Of a stretch of 64,000 bases of DNA, positions 43,320 to 51,134 are shown piece by piece; position 1 is the first letter of the stretch; the number at the start of each line of letters is the position of its first letter. Location: contig OX638324.1 in assembly GCA_951812825.1 (NCBI GenBank), forward strand, positions 1,363,141 through 1,427,140. The letters run 5' to 3'. This DNA comes from an uncultured Dehalococcoidia bacterium. GTDB lineage: Bacteria > Chloroflexota > Dehalococcoidia > Lucifugimonadales > GCA-2712585. The notes under the pieces are model-generated. The model searched no databases and was not told the DNA's origin. It saw only the letters and a program-made list of their open reading frames with translations. Made by a program: the position numbers and the translations under genes.

Positions 43320-44792
43320 CTAAACCCCCGCCGCGCTCGCGCCCGCAATCCGCCCGAACACCGACCCCGCCATCAGCCCCGCCCCTCCTGGGTAATTGTG
43401 ATAGAAAAGCCCGCCCACCAGCTCCCCAGCCGCGAACAGACCCCGCACCGGCGTCCCCTCCGTGCTGAGCACCTGGCCCCGTTCATTGATGCGAAGTCCC
43501 CCGAAGGTGAACGTAATCCCGCAAGTGACGGCGTAGCCCAGGTAAGGCGGCGTGTCGATGGTCAACGCCCAGTTCGACTTCGGCGGGGAAATCCCCAAAG
43601 TCCCCTTCCCATCCAGCCGCGTCGGATCGAATTCCCCCGACTGAACCGCCTCGTTGAACGACGCAACCGTCTCCATCAACCCCTGCGGCTCGATGTCCAG
43701 CGCCCCAGCCAGCTCCTCCAGCGTATCCGCCTCCCCCATCGTGCACTGCGCGATGCTGTACTCGTCCCTCAGCAGGTGCTTCACCTTCCCATCGAAGATC
43801 TGAAAGGCGGCCCGACGCGGCTGGTTCATTATCTCCCGGCCATACTTGGCGTAGGTGTAGTTCCGAAGGTCCGCCCCCTCGTCCACAAACCTCCTCCCCT
43901 CAACATTAACCACGATGCCAAAGGGATAAGAATGCTTCTGGAACAAGTCCGTCACGTTCCGGTCTCCCGTCGGCGGGGCGTTCAGGTCCCAGGCCACGGC
44001 GTGGCAGCCGCTCCAGTGACCGTACGACTGTGCGCCCACGTCCAGCGCCATCCGAATGCCGTCACCCGTGTTGTAAGGCACCCCGCGCACCTTCACCAGC
44101 TCCCAGCCCGGCCCCAGGTATCGCGTCCGCATCTCCGCGTTCGCCTCGAAGCCCCCGCAAGCCAGCACCACCGACCTCGCCGCCACGTCCCGCATCCCCA
44201 CGGAAGTTTGCACCCTCACGCCGCAGACCCCGCCCCGTTCGTCCGTCAGCAGCTTCACCCCTTTCGACTCGTACCAAACGTCTACGCCCAGTTCCATCGA
44301 AATGGCGAATAGCTGGTCGGAAAGCCCCTTGCCGCCCCCCACGGCCTCCACCACCAGCCCTCCCCAGAAGCGATGCTTGCCCTCCTGCATGAAAGACTGC
44401 CGCCCGTACAACGGCACAAACCGAAGTCCCTGCGCCCGCATCCACCTCAGCGTCGGATGGGATCGACTCACCAACGTCTGCGCAAGAGCCGGATCGCTCA
44501 TCCCCTCGGTGACGCGCATCAGGTCGTCGTAGTATTCCGCCTGGGTGTAGCTACCCACCTCCAACGCCTCCTCTTCCTCCGCCGACATATCAGGAATCAG
44601 CGCCTTCACGTCCTTCAACCCCCGGTAGGCGCACCGAATCGCCCCGCCCGTAAAGTAGGTGTTGCCCCCACGAAAATACTCCGGCGCCTTCTCCAACACC
44701 AGCACGGAAGCCCCCGCCTCCCCCGCCGAAAGCGCGGCGCACAGGGCCGCGTTCCCGGCCCCCACCACCACAACGTCGTAGGCCTTCGTCAT
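43320..44792 (-). CDS. tcuA: FAD-dependent tricarballylate dehydrogenase-like protein
   Basis: 490 residues of the fumarate reductase/succinate dehydrogenase flavoprotein family. FAD-binding VVVVGAGNAALCAALSAGEAG at the N-terminus, LVLEKAPEYFRGGNTYFTGGAIR, the substrate-cap region and GLFAAGELVGGLFYHNYPGGAG at the C-terminal FAD contact. This resembles TcuA, which oxidises tricarballylate to cis-aconitate. No TcuB partner is in the window, so it may use another electron acceptor. Substrate assignment is tentative; the flavoprotein class is firm. Confidence 0.75.
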   Translation of the reverse strand: MTKAYDVVVVGAGNAALCAALSAGEAGASVLVLEKAPEYFRGGNTYFTGGAIRCAYRGLKDVKALIPDMSAEEEEALEVGSYTQAEYYDDLMRVTEGMSDPALAQTLVSRSHPTLRWMRAQGLRFVPLYGRQSFMQEGKHRFWGGLVVEAVGGGKGLSDQLFAISMELGVDVWYESKGVKLLTDERGGVCGVRVQTSVGMRDVAARSVVLACGGFEANAEMRTRYLGPGWELVKVRGVPYNTGDGIRMALDVGAQSYGHWSGCHAVAWDLNAPPTGDRNVTDLFQKHSYPFGIVVNVEGRRFVDEGADLRNYTYAKYGREIMNQPRRAAFQIFDGKVKHLLRDEYSIAQCTMGEADTLEELAGALDIEPQGLMETVASFNEAVQSGEFDPTRLDGKGTLGISPPKSNWALTIDTPPYLGYAVTCGITFTFGGLRINERGQVLSTEGTPVRGLFAAGELVGGLFYHNYPGGAGLMAGSVFGRIAGASAAGV

Positions 44793-44859
44793 AGCCCCTC
44801 CTTACTGCCTATGATGCTATGCCCCATCCCCAAACGTGTCAAACCAAACCCCCATCCAC

Positions 44860-44881
44860 AAAAGTGACATTTTGCCCATTG
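44860..44881 (+). repeat. 22-bp interspersed motif, copy 2
   Basis: AAAAGTGACATTTTGCCCAT then TG, 20 of 22 or more matches to copy 1 at 678. It lies 34 bases before the terminase-like gene. Confidence 0.65.
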
Positions 44882-44915
44882 CCACCAACCCCCACCCCCT
44901 GCTACCCTCCTCCAC

Positions 44916-45320
44916 ATGAATAATACAGAACTTATGTGGCAGGCAATGGACAATATAGACAAAATGCTGGACAAGCTCGGTATACCCAAAGAACCCCCCA
45001 AAGGCTCCTTCTACGACCTCAGCGGCGAAGGAGACCCTGATAGTAATGAGGACGAAAAACCCAAGCTCAAGTCGGGTGCCCAGCCAGGCAACCAGAACGC
45101 CCGCAAGCACGGCCTCTACTCTAAACAGCTGCCCCCTCAAAAACTTGAAGACTACAATGACGCCCTCAGGGTCAGTGACCTGGGACCGGAGATAGCCATC
45201 GTACGCGTCCGGCTCAACGAACTCCTCAATGATCCCGAAGCCTCTCCGGACCTAATCAACAGGACCCTAAGTGTCTTGGGCAGACTCATGAATATCCAAC
45301 GACGCTACATTTACGGATAA
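44916..45320 (+). CDS. Phage terminase small-subunit-like protein
   Basis: 134 residues. After an acidic N-terminus comes the motif GAQPGNQNARKHGLYSKQLP, which is common in phage small-terminase/DUF5681-type proteins of Chloroflexota, then helical LGPEIAIVRVRLNELL and LINRTLSVLGRLMNIQRR. In phages the small terminase recognises the packaging site, but here no large subunit follows; a radical SAM gene is next. The function is inferred from the motif alone. It carries the 22-bp motif just upstream, as does the capsid gene. Confidence 0.6.
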   Translation: MNNTELMWQAMDNIDKMLDKLGIPKEPPKGSFYDLSGEGDPDSNEDEKPKLKSGAQPGNQNARKHGLYSKQLPPQKLEDYNDALRVSDLGPEIAIVRVRLNELLNDPEASPDLINRTLSVLGRLMNIQRRYIYG

Positions 45321-45357
45321 CCATGCCTGCAACACCATTCGCTTGCCCAACTTTTTT

Positions 45358-45476
45358 CGAAACGAGTCCCACGCCTGAAATTGGCAAACCTAGGCACAAA
45401 CTCGTTTTGCAAATCGAGTCAGCTCCACGCCTGACCACCCCGAAACGAGTCCCTCGTTTCCCACTCGTTCCAAGTG
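45358..45476. repeat. Cluster of ACGAGT/ACTCGT repeats
   Basis: CGAAACGAGTCCC occurs at 45358 and 45441, with several ACTCGT copies in between and TCCACGCCTGA twice. It lies between the terminase-like gene and the radical SAM promoter. Role unknown. Confidence 0.5.
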
Positions 45477-45516
45477 GTGGGTCTTAAGCTTCCCCCATGC
45501 CTCGACAACCCGCCCC

Positions 45517-45558
45517 TTGACAAACGTTCTAACTGTGATAGAATAGCCGTTCTATCAC
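45517..45558 (+). promoter_or_regulatory. Promoter with overlapping palindrome before the radical SAM gene
   Basis: -35 TTGACA (perfect), 16-bp spacer, -10 TAGAAT (45539-45544). A perfect 9-bp inverted repeat, GTGATAGAA/TTCTATCAC (45535-45558), overlaps the -10. Its core TAGAAT-N4-GTTCTA resembles GAAC-N4-GTTC operators. Confidence 0.65.
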
Positions 45559-45576
45559 TGCTGCCAAGAGGCTCCC

Positions 45577-46929
45577 ATGTTAATCAAACGCAAACCCGAT
45601 ACCTACGAAAAGCTCCACATCCTCGGCGGAATGGCCACCGACGACATCCTCTCCGACTCCGCCGCCCGCCGTCCCGGCAACCATCGCGGCCCCTACTCCG
45701 GGCGCAAGAAGAACCCCATCCCCGGCGTCTACCGCGCCTCCATGCCCAACGGCAAGTTCATCAACCTCTTCCGCGTCATGTTCACCGACTTCTGCAAGAT
45801 GGACTGCCACTTCTGCCCCAACAGCCACTGGGTCCCCAGAAAACGCCACGCCTTCAAGATAGACGAGCTCGCAAAGACTTTCATGGAGCTTCACCAGCGT
45901 CACACCGTAAACGGCCTCTTCCTCAGTTCAGGCGTGGCCGGCACCGGCTCCAAGACCACCGAGCGCCTCGTCCGTGTGGTTGAAATCATCCGCAAGAAGT
46001 ACGGCTTCAAGGGCTATGTCCACCTGAAAGTCATGCCCGGCACCGAGTACCAATACGTGGAAGCCGCCCACCAGCTCGGCACCCGCCTCTCCATCAACAT
46101 GGAAACTCCCACCCTGGAGCACATGAAGAAGCTCAGCAAGATGAAGGACCTCCAGCGCGACATCCTTTCCCCCATGGAATGGATCAACCACCTGACCCGA
46201 AGCAGCACGGGCGGCGCCGTTGGTCAGGCCACCCAGCTTGTCGTGGGCGCCGCCGACGAGTCCGACGTGGACATCCTCGACAGGGTCGACCGTCTCTACG
46301 ACCAATGGAACCTGAAGCGCGTCTACTACGCCCCCTTCCACCCCGTCCGATACACGCCCCTGGAGGAGCACCCCGCCACGCCTCCCATGCGCAGCCACCG
46401 CCTCTACCAACTGGACTGGCTTCGACGAATCTACGGATTCCCCAAGGACGAGCTTCAGCCCGCCTTCGACCCCGCCGGCTTTCTTCCCCTGGAGTTCGAC
46501 CCCAAGACCACCATCGCCCTGGAAAACGTCGAAGCCTTCCCCGTAGACGTGAACGCCGCTACTAGAGAAAAACTCCTACGAGTCCCCGGCATCGGCCCCA
46601 CCTCCGCCAGGCGAATCCTCCAAAACAGGTCCCGCCACACCATCGACACCTGGCGAGACCTTCAGACCATGGGCGTCGTCAAGTCCTGGGCCTGGCCCTT
46701 CCTCGCCTTCCCCGGCCACCGACCACCCCGCGCCAGGCAGACCCGTCTGGACTTCTCAGAAAAGCGCGAAAAAATCCAGGAAAGCTCCTCCCCAACCTCC
46801 CTCCGTCATTCCCGCGAAAGCCGGAATCCATCCCCCGCCCTCAGCACTCTCCCAACCGCCGCCCCCTGCGGCCTCCCCCAGTCCTGCTCCGGCTGCTCCC
46901 TCCGCGGTACCCCCGGCCACCCATCCTAG
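45577..46929 (+). CDS. Radical SAM protein with C-terminal HhH domain (COG4277-like)
   Basis: 450 residues. The iron-sulfur ligands are Cys73, Cys77 and Cys80 in CKMDCHFC. The body matches the COG4277 family annotated as putative DNA modification/repair radical SAM proteins, and a helix-hairpin-helix motif (LLRVPGIGPTSARRI) lies near residue 345. From about residue 400 the frame runs through an R2 repeat (46803-46832), giving LRHSRESRNP, and ends in a Cys-rich tail (QSCSGCSLRGTPGHPS). The reaction is unknown. A strong promoter with an operator-like palindrome precedes it. Confidence 0.8.
   Translation: MLIKRKPDTYEKLHILGGMATDDILSDSAARRPGNHRGPYSGRKKNPIPGVYRASMPNGKFINLFRVMFTDFCKMDCHFCPNSHWVPRKRHAFKIDELAKTFMELHQRHTVNGLFLSSGVAGTGSKTTERLVRVVEIIRKKYGFKGYVHLKVMPGTEYQYVEAAHQLGTRLSINMETPTLEHMKKLSKMKDLQRDILSPMEWINHLTRSSTGGAVGQATQLVVGAADESDVDILDRVDRLYDQWNLKRVYYAPFHPVRYTPLEEHPATPPMRSHRLYQLDWLRRIYGFPKDELQPAFDPAGFLPLEFDPKTTIALENVEAFPVDVNAATREKLLRVPGIGPTSARRILQNRSRHTIDTWRDLQTMGVVKSWAWPFLAFPGHRPPRARQTRLDFSEKREKIQESSSPTSLRHSRESRNPSPALSTLPTAAPCGLPQSCSGCSLRGTPGHPS
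46803..46832. repeat. R2 repeat inside the radical SAM coding region
   Basis: CGTCATTCCCGCGAAAGCCG followed by GAATCC; read in frame it encodes HSRESRNP. Confidence 0.7.
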
Positions 46930-46945
46930 CCCATCTGATAACATC

Positions 46946-46974
46946 TTGTTTTCATGCAAGTATCATGCTAATCT
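46946..46974 (+). promoter_or_regulatory. Promoter of the FitA/VapB antitoxin gene
   Basis: -35 TTGTTT, 17-bp spacer, -10 TAATCT. The -10 ends 6 bases before the ATG at 46981, so the transcript may be leaderless. Partly symmetrical CATGC...GCATG-like bases lie in the spacer. Confidence 0.5.
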
Positions 46975-46980
46975 AACTTC

Positions 46981-47229
46981 ATGGCCAATCTGCAAGTACG
47001 AAATATGCCCGAAGACCTTCACGAGCGCCTGCGCCTTCACGCCCAGGAAAACAACTGCACTATGAGTGCTGCGGTGCTGATCGCCATTCGAAGAGAGCTG
47101 GAGAGATGGGAGTGGAAGAAGCGGCTCGCCCAGCGCCCCAGAACCGACCTCGGCGTACCGGCGGCTGAGCTTCTTGCGGAGGAGCGAGCTTCCTCTATAG
47201 AGAGGATGGATGAGTCGCTACGTAGTTGA
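46981..47229 (+). CDS. FitA/VapB-type RHH antitoxin
   Basis: 82 residues with a ribbon-helix-helix-like start, ANLQVRNMPEDLHERLRLHAQENNCTMSAAV, and a C-terminal toxin-binding tail rich in Arg and Glu. It would repress its own operon and neutralise the PIN toxin. The stop overlaps the toxin start (47210-47229). No Shine-Dalgarno is present. Confidence 0.85.
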   Translation: MANLQVRNMPEDLHERLRLHAQENNCTMSAAVLIAIRRELERWEWKKRLAQRPRTDLGVPAAELLAEERASSIERMDESLRS

Positions 47230-47611
47230 TGCGTCAATTGCAGTGGAGTACCTCCTCAGAACTCCACTGGGATTGGTAGTAGCCGACATCATTGATGATG
47301 CATATCTGGCAACCCCTGAGTTGATGGACGCAGAGGTACTCTCTGTATTGAGACGCGCCGTGTTCCGACACCGGCTGGAAGAAGCGCGGGCTTGGACGGC
47401 GGTAAACGATCTATCTAAATGGCCTGTGGACCGTATCTCCCATCGGGAACTTGCGCCTCTGGCTTGGCAGCGCTATCACAATGTAAGCGCTTATGACGCA
47501 TTCTACGTTGCCGCCGCCCACATCCAGGGTCACCCGCTATTGACGGCGGATGGCCGGTTGGCCAGGGCCTCAGGCTTAGGCGTGTCAGTACAGCACGTTA
47601 TGATGAGCTAA
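47210..47611 (+). CDS. FitB/VapC-type PIN-domain toxin
   Basis: 133-residue PIN ribonuclease with the acidic quartet visible: Asp7, Glu42, Asp96 and Asp114 in VVDASIAVEY, MDAEVLS, SAYDAFYVAAA and LLTADGRLA. It would cleave RNA when not bound by the antitoxin encoded in front (20-base overlap). All catalytic positions are intact, so the module looks functional. A decayed hicAB lies next to it. Confidence 0.88.
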   Translation: MSRYVVDASIAVEYLLRTPLGLVVADIIDDAYLATPELMDAEVLSVLRRAVFRHRLEEARAWTAVNDLSKWPVDRISHRELAPLAWQRYHNVSAYDAFYVAAAHIQGHPLLTADGRLARASGLGVSVQHVMMS

Positions 47612-47640
47612 TTTGGCGCCGCCCGGAACATTAGCGTTGA

Positions 47641-47853
47641 TTAGGACAAGATTTGGACGTCGCCCGCCGAGGTCAAAGGCTCAGGCACAGTCTCAACATC
47701 TAGCCGTAGAGATTCGATGTGTAGCACGATAGCTTCCCGGATGAGTTCTTGGACTTCCTCCTATTTGCCTGCCGCCGCCACGCATCCCGGCAGGTCAGGC
47801 GCATACGCCGAGTAACCGTCGGAAGTCTTTTCAATAATCACCGTGTAGCTTAT
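47641..47853 (-). pseudogene. hicB: hicB antitoxin remnant
   Basis: On the minus strand the sequence reads YTVIIEKTSDGYSAYAPDLP then GCVAAAGK, a textbook HicB start, but codon 31 is a TAG stop (47761-47763), the start ATG is lost (ATA) and the second half, EEVQELIREAIVLHIESL, continues in the same frame to a stop at 47641. It is not expressible as a full protein. It partners the hicA remnant upstream, whose end it overlaps by 4 bases. Confidence 0.8.
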
Positions 47854-48052
47854 CTAACGTCTCCTTTATCCAATCCCGCCTGTTTGAGAATGCTGTGCCC
47901 TGTTTTTGGGCGAGGTCCTTACTCATTTTGCCAGCAATGGTAACGGTTCCGGGTTTGTTGGGATGGCGATACTGGCAGTGGCTGCCCTTAGTGCGGTCAA
48001 GGTGTCAGCCATCTCCCTCTACCAATCGGATAGCACCCCTGACTTTCGGCAT
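47850..48052 (-). pseudogene. hicA: hicA toxin remnant
   Basis: Starts MPKVRGAIRLVEGDG, then a TGA replaces the usual Trp (48005-48007), and GSHCQYRHPNKPGTVTIAG carries the HicA catalytic-His region with Arg changed to Cys. A further one-base frameshift follows near the run of A's before GHSILKQAGL. The 203-bp length is not a multiple of three. Both lesions show the toxin is dead. Confidence 0.8.
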
Positions 48053-48107
48053 ATCAGGGTTGCGTCGTCAACCTCCCTTGGTTCTGACTTCAGTTCAGAG
48101 CACCCCC

Positions 48108-50396
48108 CTACTCCCCACCCCTCGCCTCAAATATCGCCCCCGGGCTCATCGGCAAAGTCTCCATCCGGACACCCGTCGCCGCGTAGATCGCGTTGGCCAA
48201 CGCCGCCGGCGGCGGTATGATCGACGCCTCCCCCACTCCCCGCACCCCGTAGGGATGGCCGGGGTTATGCACCTCCACTATCACCGTGTCTATCATCGGC
48301 AAGTCCAGCGATGTCGGCATCCGGTAGTCCAGGAACGTCCCGTTCGCCATCTGTCCGTCGTCCGTGTAGAAGTATTCTTCGTTGAGACCCCAGCCGATGC
48401 CCTGCACCGTACCGCCCTGCATCTGCCCCTCCACGTAGCTCGGGTGCACCGCCTTGCCCGCGTCCTGGAACGACGTTACCCGCACTATGTCCACCTTGTG
48501 CGTCTCCGGGTCCACCTCCACGTCCACAATGCAACCCGAGGCCGAACCCCCCACCCCCTTCGGGTCGATGGTCGCCGACCCCATGATCGGCCCGCCGGTG
48601 CTGTTCAGCCGCCCCGCCAGGTCCTCGAAGCTCATCTGTAGCTCCGGGTCCACGATGGACGAGAATGTCCCGTCCTTCAACTCCACCGTATCGGCGTCCA
48701 CCTCCCATATAGAGGCGGCCCGGGCTATCATCTGACGCTTCACCTCGTGGGCCGCCTGATACGCGGCCCAACCCGTAGCGAACGTCGTCCGGCTGCCCGC
48801 TGTCAGGGCCGTGTATCCGATAAGGTCCGTGTCCACCACCGTGGGGTTCACGTCCTCCGCCCGCAGTCCCAGCACCTCCGCTGCCTGCATGGCGATCGAT
48901 GCTCGCGTGCCCCCGATGTCCGGGTTGCCCTCCACCAGGTTTACCTTGCCGTCGGCGCTGACGCTGATGCTGCAACTCGACGGCATCCCGATGTTGAACC
49001 AGAAGCCCACCGCGGCTCCCCGACCCCGGTTCGGCCCTCCCAGCGGAGCCTTCCAGTGGGGGTGGTCCCGCATCGCTTCCATAAGTTCAGGCATCCCCAT
49101 GCTGACGTGTACGGGGCCGTCTGCCCGCCTCGTCCCTATCTTCGACGTGTTCTTCAACCGGAACTCCATTGCGTCCATGCCAAGGGCCTCCGCCAGCTCG
49201 TCCACAATGGTCTCGGCGGCGAAGGCGGCGTTGGTGGCGCCCGGCGCGCGATAGGCCGCCGTCTTCGGCTTGTTCACCACCACGTCCAGCCCCTCAATCT
49301 CCACGTTTGGAATGTCGTAGCAGGCAAAGAGACACGCCGCTCCCGCGTCCACGGGAGAACCGGGATACGCCCCCGCCTCATAGGCCAGATAAGCCTTGCT
49401 TGCGACGATGCTCCCTTCCTTCGTGGCGCCCATCTTCAGTTTCATATATGATCCTGGCGTCGGTCCCGTGCCTTCAAACACCTCCTGCCTCGACATCACC
49501 AGCTTCACCGCCGTACCAGCCTTTCGCGAAAGCAGCGCCGCCACAGGTTCCAGGTATACGGGAATCTTCCCTCCGAAGCCTCCCCCAATCTCCAGCGGCA
49601 CTACCCTGATCTGAGACACTGGCAACTCCAGCATCTGGGCAATGGTGCTCCGCACCTCGAAGGGCGCTTGGGTGCTCAACCAGATAGTGAGCCGCCCGTC
49701 CCGGTTCCAGAAGGCAACCGTGGCGTGGGGCTCTATGTAGCCTTGGTGGACCGTCTGGGTGTTGAACTCCCGCTCGATCACTATGTCCGCCTCGGCAAAT
49801 CCCTTCTCCACGTCCCCAAGGGTGTGGCGGAACCGCTTGGCCACGTTGCTGGCGTCGTCGTGGGCCACTCCCATCTCCTGCGTCTTCAGTCCCACGTGCA
49901 GCAGCGAAGCATCACTGTCCGTACCCTCCGGCGCAGTTAGCACCGCCGGCATCGGCTCATAATCTACCTTAATCAGAGAAAGAGCCTCTTCCGCTATGTT
50001 CGGACTTTCGGCCGCCACCCCCGCAACGGCGTGGCCCTTGTACAGGACTTTGTCGCTTGCTAGAACGTTGTCGCGCATGAACTTCAGGCTGGCCACGCTT
50101 TCGCCCAGGTCAACCTTGGAGTCCGACTCGTCCGGCTTGGTGTGAAAATCGCGGTTGGTGACCACCGCCTTCACCCCCGGCAAAGCCTCCGCTGCGGAGG
50201 TGTCGATGGAGCGGATGGCAGCGTGGGCGTGGGGACTTCGCAGCACCTTCCCGTAAAGGACAATTGCGGGATTGAAGTCCGCGCCGTACTTGGCGGCGCC
50301 CGTCACCTTGTCTGCTCCGTCGTGGCGGATGGGCCGCGTGCCCACCACGTTGTAAGTCTTTGTGGCCAGAACCATGTTGGGCTGATATTCCGTCAC
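48108..50396 (-). CDS. Xanthine dehydrogenase family protein, molybdopterin-binding subunit
   Basis: 762 residues of the xanthine oxidase/CO dehydrogenase large-subunit family. Landmarks: VVGTRPIRHDGADKVTGAAKYGADF at the start, GGGFGGKIPVYLEPVAALLSR, the RAPGATNAAFAAETIVDELA segment and the catalytic Glu region GVRGVGEASIIPPPAA. It should hydroxylate a heterocycle or aldehyde at molybdenum. No 2Fe-2S or FAD subunit is nearby, so it is either an orphan or partners elsewhere. moaD and moaE in this window make its cofactor. The substrate is unknown. Confidence 0.88.
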   Translation of the reverse strand: MTEYQPNMVLATKTYNVVGTRPIRHDGADKVTGAAKYGADFNPAIVLYGKVLRSPHAHAAIRSIDTSAAEALPGVKAVVTNRDFHTKPDESDSKVDLGESVASLKFMRDNVLASDKVLYKGHAVAGVAAESPNIAEEALSLIKVDYEPMPAVLTAPEGTDSDASLLHVGLKTQEMGVAHDDASNVAKRFRHTLGDVEKGFAEADIVIEREFNTQTVHQGYIEPHATVAFWNRDGRLTIWLSTQAPFEVRSTIAQMLELPVSQIRVVPLEIGGGFGGKIPVYLEPVAALLSRKAGTAVKLVMSRQEVFEGTGPTPGSYMKLKMGATKEGSIVASKAYLAYEAGAYPGSPVDAGAACLFACYDIPNVEIEGLDVVVNKPKTAAYRAPGATNAAFAAETIVDELAEALGMDAMEFRLKNTSKIGTRRADGPVHVSMGMPELMEAMRDHPHWKAPLGGPNRGRGAAVGFWFNIGMPSSCSISVSADGKVNLVEGNPDIGGTRASIAMQAAEVLGLRAEDVNPTVVDTDLIGYTALTAGSRTTFATGWAAYQAAHEVKRQMIARAASIWEVDADTVELKDGTFSSIVDPELQMSFEDLAGRLNSTGGPIMGSATIDPKGVGGSASGCIVDVEVDPETHKVDIVRVTSFQDAGKAVHPSYVEGQMQGGTVQGIGWGLNEEYFYTDDGQMANGTFLDYRMPTSLDLPMIDTVIVEVHNPGHPYGVRGVGEASIIPPPAALANAIYAATGVRMETLPMSPGAIFEARGGE

Positions 50397-50512
50397 TGCA
50401 TCACCTCTCGAATAGCACTATGGGAATGGGGCTCAGACGCCCATTATAACCCATTTCTCAACCACGCCGACCCATGCCGATCATGCTGAGTCGTGGATGC
50501 GAATTCGGCGCT

Positions 50513-51022
50513 TTAGGCCGGCTCCGTCCCCACAAGCACCGCGGCCATCACGCACGGCTCCGCCCCCCGGTTCCGCCAGGTGTGGACTGTGCCCCTCTGG
50601 ATCAGCGTGTCCCCCGGTTTGAGCAGCGTCTCATCCCCGTTCCCCATCACCGCCCATACCTCTCCTGAAAGGATGATAATCAGGTCCACCGTGTCGCTGC
50701 GGTGCATCCCATAGTCTTCCGAGTCCAGGTCAATGGGGCCGCCCATGTACTCCTCAGCCGCCTCCGGGTTCGCCCTGAGGACGGACTCCGCTGGCATCTT
50801 CACCATCCGAAAGACCAGACTGCCTGCCTTGGGAAAGCCGCCGCCGGTGGTAAGATCCCCGTCGTCGGAAAGGTCGGGCGGAATCGACCCCATCTCCCAG
50901 ATATCCACTGCCCAACCGCCCAGAACGTCGCTGGCCTTCGTGAATGGTGCCGCGCCGTCGCTGCTGAAGACGTCCTGTCCGTCCTGGTCATATCCTGTAA
51001 CTACGCGTCGGATACCCTTCAT
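50513..51022 (-). CDS. Cupin domain protein
   Basis: 169 residues. The cupin motifs are MHRSDTVDLIIILSGEVWAVMGNGDETLLKPGDTLIQRGTVHTW with metal-binding His/Glu, and a Met-rich phase before. It likely acts on an aromatic or amino acid substrate. It follows the SelW-like gene on the same strand after a terminator at 51085-51115 and is followed by the molybdenum hydroxylase. Confidence 0.8.
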   Translation of the reverse strand: MKGIRRVVTGYDQDGQDVFSSDGAAPFTKASDVLGGWAVDIWEMGSIPPDLSDDGDLTTGGGFPKAGSLVFRMVKMPAESVLRANPEAAEEYMGGPIDLDSEDYGMHRSDTVDLIIILSGEVWAVMGNGDETLLKPGDTLIQRGTVHTWRNRGAEPCVMAAVLVGTEPA

Positions 51023-51084
51023 TGTCTTTGCTCCTTGGATGAGTTTGGAAAACCCCTCCGCATTGCAGAGGGTTGCACATAAAA

Positions 51085-51115
51085 CAGAAGGCCCCTCACA
51101 TTGAGGGGCCTTCTG
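51085..51115 (-). terminator. Terminator after the SelW-like gene
   Basis: Perfect 14-bp stem CAGAAGGCCCCTCA/TGAGGGGCCTTCTG with a 3-nt loop; on the minus strand it is followed by TTTT. Confidence 0.75.
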
Positions 51116-51134
51116 GGAAAGTCGTATGCTGCAA

